NCBI GenBank assembly: GCA_020025475.1
Contig: JAHHSA010000053.1
Coordinates: forward strand, 1 to 11,547
From: Oscillibacter sp.
GTDB taxonomy: Bacteria > Bacillota > Clostridia > Oscillospirales > Oscillospiraceae
Length of the DNA: 11,547 nt
Direction: 5' to 3'
Positions within the stretch are counted from its first letter, which is position 1. Every line of letters starts with the position of its first letter. Below are positions 5,790-11,547 of the stretch, in pieces. Position numbers and translations under genes: made by a program. Below the pieces are notes generated by a model. That model worked only from the letters and a program-made list of their open reading frames with translations. It did no database searches and was not told where the DNA came from.

Positions 5790-7175
5790 ATGGAAAAAAA
5801 GGAACTGTTACGAAAGATCCCAAAGGTAGACGATCTGCTGCGCACTCCCCCCCTCCTTGCCCTGGCAGAGGGCATGTCCCCTGCCGTTTTAAAAGACGCC
5901 GTGCGCACCCAGCTGGATGCGCTGCGCCGGGAGATTCTGGACGGCACGCGAACAGAGCTGCCCGATACTGACACCATCTGCGCTGCCATCTTCTCTCAGG
6001 CCAAATCCGATAATCTGTCCACTCTGCGCCCCGTCATTAATGCCACCGGTGTGGTGCTGCACACCAATCTGGGCCGGGCCTGTCTTTCTCAAAAGGCCGT
6101 GGAGGCAGTGACGCAGGCCGCCTGTGGCTATTCCACCCTGGAATATGACGTGGAGGCCGGTGTCAGAGGCTCCCGCCACAACCATGTAGAGGACCTGCTG
6201 GTCCGTCTCACCGGTGCTGAGAGCGCCATGGTGGTAAATAACAACGCCGCCGCTGTGCTGCTGATTCTCTCGGCCGTAGGTAAGGGCGGAGAAGTGGTCG
6301 CCTCCCGGGGGGAGCTGGTGGAAATCGGCGGCTCCTTCCGTATCCCGGACATCATGATGCAGTGCGGATGCACACTGAAAGAAGTCGGTGCCACCAATAA
6401 AACCCATCTCCACGACTACGAGAACGCCATTGGTGAAAATACGAAGGCCCTGCTGCGGGTTCATACCAGCAACTACCGCATTGTAGGCTTTTCGGAAGCC
6501 GTGCCTCTGGCTGAGTTGACCGCGCTGGCCCACAGCCGGAATCTTCCTATCATCGAGGATCTGGGCAGCGGTGCTCTGGTGGACCTGGAGCGAGTGGGCA
6601 TCCACGGTGAACCCGCGGTCCAGCAGAGTGTCCGTGCCGGCGTGGATATTATCTCCTTCAGCGGCGATAAGCTGCTGGGCGGCCCTCAGGCCGGCATTAT
6701 CGTGGGCAGCAAGGCCTGGATTCAAGTGCTTAAGCGTCACCCCCTGGCCCGTGCCATGCGGGTGGATAAAATGACTCTGGCCGCTCTCCGTGCCACTCTC
6801 TACAGCTACACGGACTCGGATACAGCTCTCCGGGAGATTCCTACGCTCTCCATGCTGGGCACGCCCGTGCAGGATCTGGATACCCGCGCCCAGCGGCTGT
6901 GTCAGCAGTTCCTGGACCGTGGTCTCTCCGCTCAGGTGGTAGAGACCGAGGATCAGGTGGGCGGCGGATCCGCGCCGCTGGTCCTGCTGCCCTCCCGGGC
7001 AGTGTCTCTCTCCCCGGGGAACTGCACCGTGGTGGAGCTGGAGGAGAAGCTGCGGCGGCGGGAGACGCCCATCATCGGCCGCATCTCTCAGAATCGCTAT
7101 CTGCTGGATGTGCGGACCCTGACCGACGCGCAGTTCCCGGAAATCGTGGAAGCCGCTGCAAAGGCCCTGCACTGA
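5790..7175 (+). CDS. selA: L-seryl-tRNA(Sec) selenium transferase
   Basis: SelA converts seryl-tRNA(Sec) into selenocysteyl-tRNA(Sec) using selenophosphate, in the cytoplasm. The product has 461 residues, a normal length for bacterial SelA. The N-terminal helical region (about 1-75, including RKIPKVDDLL) binds tRNA(Sec). It is followed by the conserved INATGVVLHTNLGRA stretch (83-97), which opens the PLP-dependent aminotransferase-like core. The core carries RGSRHNHVE (126-134), LVEIGGSFRIPDI (176-188), the EDLGSG motif (256-261) and ISFSGDKLLGGPQAG (288-302); K294 is the lysine that binds pyridoxal phosphate. Bacterial SelA forms a large decamer. The start is supported by AGGAG 9 bases upstream. 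selB follows after 43 bases in the same direction, so the two are very likely one operon. All key motifs are intact. Confidence 0.97.
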   Translation: MEKKELLRKIPKVDDLLRTPPLLALAEGMSPAVLKDAVRTQLDALRREILDGTRTELPDTDTICAAIFSQAKSDNLSTLRPVINATGVVLHTNLGRACLSQKAVEAVTQAACGYSTLEYDVEAGVRGSRHNHVEDLLVRLTGAESAMVVNNNAAAVLLILSAVGKGGEVVASRGELVEIGGSFRIPDIMMQCGCTLKEVGATNKTHLHDYENAIGENTKALLRVHTSNYRIVGFSEAVPLAELTALAHSRNLPIIEDLGSGALVDLERVGIHGEPAVQQSVRAGVDIISFSGDKLLGGPQAGIIVGSKAWIQVLKRHPLARAMRVDKMTLAALRATLYSYTDSDTALREIPTLSMLGTPVQDLDTRAQRLCQQFLDRGLSAQVVETEDQVGGGSAPLVLLPSRAVSLSPGNCTVVELEEKLRRRETPIIGRISQNRYLLDVRTLTDAQFPEIVEAAAKALH

Positions 7176-7218
7176 CAATTCATCACAACCGCCCCTATGG
7201 GCACCTGGAGGTTTTCCT

Positions 7219-9132
7219 ATGAAGCATGTCATCATCGGCACCGCCGGTCATGTGGACCACGGCAAGACCCTGCTGATCAAGGCCCTGACCGGTATTGACA
7301 CAGACCGGCTCTCCGAGGAGAAGAAGCGCGGCATCACCATCGAATTGGGGTTCGCCCATCTGGATTTTGACGACGGCACCCAGGCCGGCATCATCGACGT
7401 GCCCGGTCACGAGAAATTCATCAAGAACATGCTGGCAGGCGCCGGCGGCGTTGATCTTGCCATGCTGGTGGTCGCCGCCGACGAGGGCTTCATGCCACAA
7501 ACAATCGAGCACCTGGGCATTCTCTCTCTGCTGGGCCTGAAAGAGGGCCTGGTAGTCATCACCAAGACCGACATGGTAGACCCGGAGTGGGTGGACATGG
7601 TGAAAGAGGACGTGGCAGCACAGGTGGAAGGCACCTTCCTGGAGGGCAAGCCAGTCTACGCTGTCTCCGCCTACACCGGCGATGGCATCCCGGAGCTGCG
7701 CCAAGCTCTGAAAGAGCTGGTGCACCAAGCGTCCGAAAAGAATCTGCGTGCCCCCTTCCGCCTGCCCATTGACCGGGTGTTCTCCGTGGAGGGGTTCGGT
7801 ACGGTGGTCACCGGCACTATGATCGAGGGTTCTCTGTCTGTGGGCGAGACCGCCTGCGTCCAGCCTGGCGGTCTGGAAGCCCGTGTCCGCAATTTGCAGG
7901 TTCACGGCAGGGATGTCTCCACCGCTTACGCCGGGCAGCGGGTTGCTATCAATCTGGCGGGCACCAAGAAATCGGACCTGGCACGAGGCAACACCCTGGC
8001 AAAGCCCGGCTCTCTGCGCACCTCCCGGATGCTGGACGTACGACTGCAGAACCTGAAAAATTCCCAGCGGACCATTCTTACCAACTCCCAGGTTCATCTC
8101 TATCACGGCTCCTCCGTCCGGCTGGCCAAGATCATCCTGCTGGACCGGGAGGCCCTCTCACCCGGCGAGAGCTGCTATGCCCAGCTGCGCATGAGCGAGG
8201 AGCTTGATGCCAAGCGGGGCGACCGGTTCGTCATCCGCTTTCTCTCCCCGTTGGAGACCATCGGCGGCGGTGTGATCCTGGACGAGTCCCCCCGGAAGCA
8301 CCGGGCGGGAGACCGGGCCGCGCTGGAAGGCCTCTCCGTCCGGGAAAGCGGCAGCGGTGATGAGCAGTTGCTCCACACGCTGGTCTCCAAGGGATACAGT
8401 CTGCCCACCGCCGCCGAACTGGCGGTAAGCATGAATGCCGACCCCGCAGAACTGGAAGAACAGCTTCAGGCTCTCTGTGGCGACGGCCGTGTGCTGGAAC
8501 CCCTGCCCCAGCGATATCTGGCCGGTGCCATCTTTGACCAGCTCTGGTCCGACTGCCATGCCATTCTGGAACGCTACCACGCCGCCAACCCCCTCCACGC
8601 CGGCATGAAGGAGGCGGAGCTGCGGCAGAAGCTGCTCAAATCCACCCCCCAGCCTGTCACCGACGCTATTCTGGGGTGTATGACCCGGGAAGGCAAAGTG
8701 AAGCACGTAGCCTGGCGCTATGCCTTGAGCGACTTTACCGTCCGCCTCACCAAGCGCCAGAGCGCCCTGCGGGAGAAAATTCTCCACACCTACCATAACT
8801 TTGGTCTGGAAGTTCCCAACCTGGAGGAAGTGCTGGAACAATTTCCGCCCTCTGACCAGGCCGAATGCAAGCGGGTGGTGGAGAGCATGGTTACCGGCGG
8901 CGAGCTGGTGATGCTGACTCCACAGCTGTGCATTCATCAGGAGGTTTATGCCGACGTGTCCCGGAAAACAAAGGCATACCTGGACGAGCACGGGGAACTG
9001 CTGCTGTCCGACTTCCGGGACCTGCTGAATACCTCCCGAAAGTACGCGCTGGCACTTCTGGAATACTATGACAAAAATAAGATTCTGAAAAAAGAGGGTG
9101 ACATCCGCAGTCTCGGCGCCGGATTTGACTGA
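7219..9132 (+). CDS. selB: Selenocysteine-specific translation elongation factor SelB
   Basis: SelB brings Sec-tRNA(Sec) to the ribosome at in-frame UGA codons that are followed by a SECIS hairpin in the mRNA. The 637-residue product starts with an EF-Tu-like GTPase domain: G1 GTAGHVDHGKT (7-17), G2 RGIT (37-40), G3 DVPGH (60-64), G4 TKTD (115-118) and the G5 region VSAYTGDG near 153. Beta-barrel domains II and III follow to about 360, including GFGTVVTGT. The remaining 270 residues are the four winged-helix modules that bind SECIS RNA, with a recognisable last module near 580-637 (LLSDFRDLLNTSRKYALALLEYYD). The length is close to E. coli SelB (614). GGAGG lies 7 bases before the ATG. It is the second gene after selA and is followed by selC. 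Confidence 0.97.
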   Translation: MKHVIIGTAGHVDHGKTLLIKALTGIDTDRLSEEKKRGITIELGFAHLDFDDGTQAGIIDVPGHEKFIKNMLAGAGGVDLAMLVVAADEGFMPQTIEHLGILSLLGLKEGLVVITKTDMVDPEWVDMVKEDVAAQVEGTFLEGKPVYAVSAYTGDGIPELRQALKELVHQASEKNLRAPFRLPIDRVFSVEGFGTVVTGTMIEGSLSVGETACVQPGGLEARVRNLQVHGRDVSTAYAGQRVAINLAGTKKSDLARGNTLAKPGSLRTSRMLDVRLQNLKNSQRTILTNSQVHLYHGSSVRLAKIILLDREALSPGESCYAQLRMSEELDAKRGDRFVIRFLSPLETIGGGVILDESPRKHRAGDRAALEGLSVRESGSGDEQLLHTLVSKGYSLPTAAELAVSMNADPAELEEQLQALCGDGRVLEPLPQRYLAGAIFDQLWSDCHAILERYHAANPLHAGMKEAELRQKLLKSTPQPVTDAILGCMTREGKVKHVAWRYALSDFTVRLTKRQSALREKILHTYHNFGLEVPNLEEVLEQFPPSDQAECKRVVESMVTGGELVMLTPQLCIHQEVYADVSRKTKAYLDEHGELLLSDFRDLLNTSRKYALALLEYYDKNKILKKEGDIRSLGAGFD

Positions 9133-9237
9133 ATGACCTCCGTGCAGGATGCGGTTCAGAGGCTTCTACCCGTGCCTGTGCCCAATGTGCACAAAAGCAC
9201 CGGCAGGACTATCTGGAGAAATTATTTTATTTTAGGA

Positions 9238-9266
9238 TTGCCCAAACGGCAAATCTATGGTAAACT
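9238..9266 (+). promoter_or_regulatory. selC: Promoter of the tRNA-Sec gene
   Basis: TTGCCC (9238-9243), a 17-base spacer and TAAACT (9261-9266) place a transcription start near 9273, a few bases before the tRNA. selC can therefore be made apart from selAB, although read-through from selB is also possible because no terminator is seen between them. Confidence 0.6.
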
Positions 9267-9279
9267 ACATCCTGTACAT

Positions 9280-9376
9280 GGGAGTAGATGGGTGCTGGTG
9301 TGCCCCCTGGTCTTCAAAACCAGTGATAGGGGTGAAGAGCCTCTTAGGTGGGTTCGATTCCCACATATTCCCGCCA
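9280..9376 (+). tRNA. selC: tRNA-Sec, anticodon UCA
   Basis: This 97-base gene encodes the selenocysteine tRNA with CCA included. The acceptor strand GGGAGTAG (9280-9287) faces ATATTCCC (9365-9372), giving seven pairs and a G-A apposition at the eighth. The D arm has six pairs, GGGTGC/GTGCCC, around a 4-base loop, as expected for bacterial tRNA-Sec. The anticodon arm CTGGT/ACCAG encloses CTTCAAA with anticodon TCA (9314-9316). A long variable arm (9324-9347) and a T arm GTGGG/CCCAC follow. The discriminator is G9373. The tRNA is charged with serine by SerRS and converted to selenocysteine by SelA; SelB then delivers it to UGA codons. Confidence 0.95.
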
Positions 9377-9411
9377 AACCCGATGACGCGCTTCGTGTCG
9401 TCGGGTTTTTT
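9377..9411 (+). terminator. Rho-independent terminator of selC
   Basis: A strong GC-rich stem, ACCCGATGAC pairing with GTCGTCGGGT with one wobble, starts two bases after the CCA of tRNA-Sec and ends in six T residues. Confidence 0.9.
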
Positions 9412-9525
9412 ATTCATCTGTTGTTCCGCTCACTTCCGGGTTTGTCCCTGCTCATTGGAGTGTGAAAGCCACTTTCTACCCACCAAAATTCACAGCGTTG
9501 CATGCTGCAAAAAGGAGGTTTTGCC

Positions 9526-10449
9526 GTGGATCTGGATATGCGGGAACTGGAGGCCTTTGCCGCCGTTGTGGAGCAGGGCAGCTTCTCCAAGGCCGCAAAG
9601 ATTCTTTTTCTCACCCAACCCACCGTCAGCGCGCACATTGCCTCCCTGGAAAAGAAGCTGGATACCCGTTTGCTAATCCGTACCAGCCGCACCGTCTGCC
9701 CATCGGATGCCGGTCGGCTGCTTTATGACTACGCCCGTCGAATCCTGGACCTGCGGACTCAGGCAGCGGAGGCCATGGCAGCCTTCTCCCGGGAGATGCG
9801 GGGCACCATCCACATTGCCGCCTCTGACACACCGGGTCAATACTATCTTCCCCGGCTCATCCGTGACTTCCGAGACCGGTTTCCAGACATTGACTTCGAT
9901 TTGGAGGTACTGCCCAGCAAAGCTGTAGCCGCCCGCGTGGCATCCCGAGCGGTGGATCTGGGCTTTACCGGCACCGTGGTCTCTCTGCCCGCCTGCGTCT
10001 ACCAGACTCTGGCTGAGGATCAGTTTGTTATCGTCACCCCAGACACCCCCGCCTACCGCTCCTACCTTCCTACCGGCCTGCCGCCTCGTCAGCTCGCCCG
10101 TGAGCCCTTTGTCACCCGTGAGGAGGGCACTCACTCCTGGATGGAGATGGAGCACTTTCTGCACGCTCTGGACGTTCCTCTGCGGGAACTTCACATCGCC
10201 GCTCGCGGCCGCTCCACTGCAGAGCTGCTGCGGCTGGTCAGTGAGGGCTTCGGCGTAGCCCTTGTCCCCCACAGCGCCTTCCTTCAATTTTCCCGGCCGT
10301 TACCCTCCTTTGACTACGAAACCGTTCACCTCCGCCAGAAGATCTACCTGGTCCGCCATAAAAACAATGTTCTCTCCCCCAGCGTCCAGGCCTTTGTCCG
10401 CTACCTGCTTCAAACCTGCCGGTCGGAGGGCAATGCATGCCTGTTCTGA
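9526..10449 (+). CDS. LysR-family regulator, probably selenium-associated
   Basis: The product has 307 residues, a standard LysR length. I chose GTG at 9526 because AGGAGG (9513-9518) lies 7 bases before it; the in-frame ATG at 9502 would put the ribosome site inside the gene. The N-terminal winged helix-turn-helix reads MRELEAFAAVVEQGSFSKAA, then TQPTVSAHIASLEKKL, TRLLIR and T-x-AG-like PSDAGRLLY (5-67). An effector-binding domain of two lobes follows (about 90-300), with MRGTIHIAASDTPGQYYLP and VSEGFGVALVPHSA. Position right after selA-selB-selC and the overall style match the group of LysR proteins found beside selenium genes in Clostridia. The ligand and targets are not known from sequence. 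It probably controls selenium genes or a nearby promoter. Its own promoter is not clear. Confidence 0.88.
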   Translation: MDLDMRELEAFAAVVEQGSFSKAAKILFLTQPTVSAHIASLEKKLDTRLLIRTSRTVCPSDAGRLLYDYARRILDLRTQAAEAMAAFSREMRGTIHIAASDTPGQYYLPRLIRDFRDRFPDIDFDLEVLPSKAVAARVASRAVDLGFTGTVVSLPACVYQTLAEDQFVIVTPDTPAYRSYLPTGLPPRQLAREPFVTREEGTHSWMEMEHFLHALDVPLRELHIAARGRSTAELLRLVSEGFGVALVPHSAFLQFSRPLPSFDYETVHLRQKIYLVRHKNNVLSPSVQAFVRYLLQTCRSEGNACLF

Positions 10450-10451
10450 GT

Positions 10452-10494
10452 AAAGAGCGCCCCTGCCGTGCAAAACACAGCAAGGGCGCTCTTT
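10452..10494. terminator. Shared hairpin between convergent genes
   Basis: AAAGAGCGCCC (10452-10462) is perfectly complementary to GGGCGCTCTTT (10484-10494). It begins two bases after the LysR stop and ends 15 bases before the end of the facing minus-strand gene, so it can serve both. T runs are short on both sides. Confidence 0.7.
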
Positions 10495-10509
10495 GTGATT
10501 CAATGCAGT

Positions 10510-10836
10510 TTACAGGCCGGTGCCAAGCAGGGGAAGCACGTTGATCACCGGTTCTTCATAGGGGTGTGCCGCCTTCACAGCCTCCAGGGTCTCCTCCACC
10601 CGACTCTGAAAGCAGACCACCTCAATCTTCACCTCCGGTTCCTCGGAGAGCTGGCTTTCCGCTCCTAAATAGGGCGTGCTACCCGGCAGGGGCCGCCAGG
10701 TTCCCATGACACGGCTATAGCTCATGCAGTGGTCATAGCGGCCGATATGTCCGGCATCCACGGCCCAAAGTGCCTCCCGGACCGCCTCAAAGTGGGTCTC
10801 CGGCACAAAAATTTCCAGCTTGCAGCACGTCTCCAT
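10510..10836 (-). CDS. COG3323/YqfO-type protein with CutA-like fold
   Basis: The product has 108 residues and is a stand-alone copy of the domain also found inserted in YqfO/NIF3-type proteins, with a predicted PII/CutA-like fold. Recognisable motifs are KLEIFVPETHFEAVREAL (6-23), GHIGRYDHC (29-37), the GTWRPLPGSTPY loop (45-56) and the signature HPYEEP (91-96). The start at 10836 follows the stop of the upstream gene by 4 bases, with the GAGG of its last codons acting as the ribosome site, so the two are translationally coupled. An upstream frame extension to 10902 overlaps that gene and is not used. Members have no proven reaction; a regulatory or metal-related role is only suggested by the fold. 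Confidence is high for the family and low for the function. Confidence 0.85.
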   Translation of the reverse strand: METCCKLEIFVPETHFEAVREALWAVDAGHIGRYDHCMSYSRVMGTWRPLPGSTPYLGAESQLSEEPEVKIEVVCFQSRVEETLEAVKAAHPYEEPVINVLPLLGTGL

Positions 10837-10840
10837 ATCC

Positions 10841-11068
10841 TCACACCTCGTCCAGCAGATCCAGAATCTCGTCCTCCAGATCCTCAAGGTCCTCGTGGGC
10901 ACTGCCCCATGCCTCGTAATTCTCGCTCATCATGTCCTCCGGCTCCTGGAAGTCCAGCAGGGCGATCCGCTCCCGAACTTCCGCCAGCTCTCGGCGAAGC
11001 TCCAGTTCACCCATGGACTCCAGATTTGGCCGCTCGATCTCCGTCTCAAATATAAACTTCTCACTCAT
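10841..11068 (-). CDS. Small acidic protein of unknown function
   Basis: I do not recognise this 75-residue protein. AGGAGG stands 10 bases before the ATG, and the codon use matches its neighbours, so it is probably real. It is strongly acidic, with many Glu and Asp residues, and almost entirely predicted helical: a charged helix at 20-40 (ELELRRELAEVRERIALLDF) and a second at 57-75 (AHEDLEDLEDEILDLLDEV) with heptad-like leucines, suggesting a coiled-coil pair. No signal peptide, membrane segment or cysteine is present. It is the first gene of a two-gene unit, and its TGA is separated from the next ATG by 4 bases. Coupling to the COG3323 protein suggests a shared process or a physical partner. 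Confidence 0.7.
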   Translation of the reverse strand: MSEKFIFETEIERPNLESMGELELRRELAEVRERIALLDFQEPEDMMSENYEAWGSAHEDLEDLEDEILDLLDEV

Positions 11069-11181
11069 GTCGTGATTTCCTCCTCAAGTTTTCTCGCCGC
11101 CGCTTTCTGGCTGCATCCCGCGGCGCTCTCAAACAAAACACCCTGTAATGCTTTTATGAAGCTTGATTTTATCATACTTCT

Positions 11182-11223
11182 CGGAGCAGAGCGAGGGGAT
11201 GCTCTGCAAAATTTTTCACTCCG
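11182..11223. repeat. Nested inverted repeat in the 5' region of the small operon
   Basis: GCAGAGC (11186-11192) and GCTCTGC (11201-11207) form a perfect 7-bp stem with an 8-base loop. CGGAG (11182-11186) and CTCCG (11219-11223) offer an alternative outer pairing. Read on the plus strand it ends in AAAATTTTT and resembles a terminator, though no plus-strand gene leads into it. Read on the minus strand it would lie in the leader or promoter of the two-gene operon. I saw no convincing promoter and no gene in the rest of 11069-11292. Confidence 0.45.
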
Positions 11224-11292
11224 CTCACAATTCGTTTCCTAAGAAAGCCAGGGAAATGTGGCAGGGAATGTAAATTGATTCCCCGCCAAATC

Positions 11293-11327
11293 AAAAAAAG
11301 CATCCACACGGTTGTGTGGATGCTTTT
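11293..11327 (-). terminator. Terminator of tRNA-Cys
   Basis: AAAAGCATCCACAC pairs with GTGTGGATGCTTTT around a 4-base loop and is followed on the minus strand by a T run. It starts at the last base of the tRNA's CCA. Confidence 0.9.
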
Positions 11328-11401
11328 GGAGGTGACACCCGGATTTGAACCGGGGAATCAGGGTTTTGCAGACCCTTGCCTTACCACTTGGCTATGTCAC
11401 C
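11327..11401 (-). tRNA. tRNA-Cys, anticodon GCA
   Basis: The acceptor GGTGACA (11401-11395) pairs with TGTCACC, the D arm uses GCC/GGC, the anticodon arm AGGGT/ACCCT encloses CTGCAAA with anticodon GCA (11369-11367), and the T arm is CCCGG/CCGGG. The discriminator is T, here U73, as expected for tRNA-Cys, and CCA is encoded. Confidence 0.96.
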
Positions 11402-11416
11402 ATTCCGTTCTACTGT

Positions 11417-11445
11417 ATTATATGCGACTCTTTAGAAAAAATCAA
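11417..11445 (-). promoter_or_regulatory. Promoter of tRNA-Cys
   Basis: TTGATT (11445-11440), a 17-base spacer and TATAAT (11422-11417) place the start close to 11410, about nine bases before the tRNA. tRNA-Cys thus has its own promoter despite the tRNA-Gly gene just upstream. Confidence 0.75.
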
Positions 11446-11460
11446 GCATTTTTGAAATTA

Positions 11461-11490
11461 CAATGCCCACACACAGTAGTGTGGGCATTG
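11461..11490 (-). terminator. Terminator of tRNA-Gly
   Basis: CAATGCCCACAC (11461-11472) and GTGTGGGCATTG (11479-11490) are perfectly complementary around a 6-base loop, 4 bases past the tRNA's CCA. The tail on the minus strand is only moderately T-rich. Confidence 0.8.
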
Positions 11491-11494
11491 CGTA

Positions 11495-11547
11495 TGGAGC
11501 GGGCGACGAGGCTCGAACTCGCTACCTCCACCTTGGCAAGGTGGCGC
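11495..11547 (-). tRNA. tRNA-Gly, anticodon GCC, 3' part
   Basis: The gene enters from the right edge; its first bases lie outside the window. Visible are the end of the D arm, the anticodon arm CCACC-TTGCCAA-GGTGG with anticodon GCC (11537-11535), the T arm with loop TTCGAGC, the 3' acceptor strand CGCCCGC, discriminator T and an encoded CCA. Confidence 0.93.

Noticed and set aside
5889..7241. 450-codon minus-strand open frame opposite selA
   Set aside because: It is a shadow of selA and shows no recognisable motif; similar antisense frames at 7195-8106, 8158-8991 and 9673-10287 were dismissed for the same reason.
9133..9237. Imperfect GC-rich pairing after selB as a terminator
   Set aside because: The stem is interrupted and no T run follows, so read-through to selC remains possible.
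9133..9465. 110-codon frame starting right after the selB stop
   Set aside because: It runs through the tRNA-Sec gene and its terminator and has no family resemblance.
1..11547. CRISPR arrays, complete insertion sequences or replication origin
   Set aside because: No spaced direct repeats, intact transposase gene or DnaA-box cluster was seen on reading both strands.

Overview
The window looks like chromosome from a low-oxygen, gut-type Clostridia bacterium (Eubacteriales, most like Oscillospiraceae such as Flavonifractor or Oscillibacter relatives). This is inferred from gene content: selenocysteine machinery, reverse rubrerythrin, a BspA-like surface protein, SLH-type relics, strong AGGAGG ribosome sites and GC-rich genes with long antisense open frames. 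No species can be named from the sequence alone.

Left part (1-2400): the 5' end of a secreted BspA-like leucine-rich-repeat protein runs off the left edge on the minus strand. Upstream of it lie a 19-bp inverted repeat and then about 1.2 kb of decayed DNA. This holds an S-layer-homology-type gene relic with a frameshift and a stop, plus two broken tyrosine recombinases, and is best read as the scar of an old mobile element.

Middle part (2386-5530, minus strand): a reverse rubrerythrin (NADH peroxidase type) with its own terminator and a palindromic upstream site, then a stand-alone EF-G paralogue that lacks the catalytic histidine, with a clear promoter and a 3' hairpin.

Selenocysteine block (5530-10450, plus strand): an unusual structured leader, then selA, selB, selC (tRNA-Sec, anticodon UCA, own promoter and terminator) and a LysR regulator of the kind found beside selenium genes. 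SelA turns Ser-tRNA(Sec) into Sec-tRNA(Sec), SelB carries it to UGA codons followed by a SECIS hairpin, and selC is the tRNA itself. SelD, which supplies selenophosphate, and any selenoprotein gene are not in the window. The leader is the most interesting feature: a 9-bp long-range stem and a terminator-like hairpin compete for the same bases, suggesting attenuation of selAB.

Right part (10450-11547, minus strand): a two-gene operon (a small acidic protein of unknown function and a COG3323/YqfO-type protein), converging on the LysR gene across a shared hairpin, then tRNA-Cys(GCA) and the 3' part of tRNA-Gly(GCC), each with a terminator hairpin.
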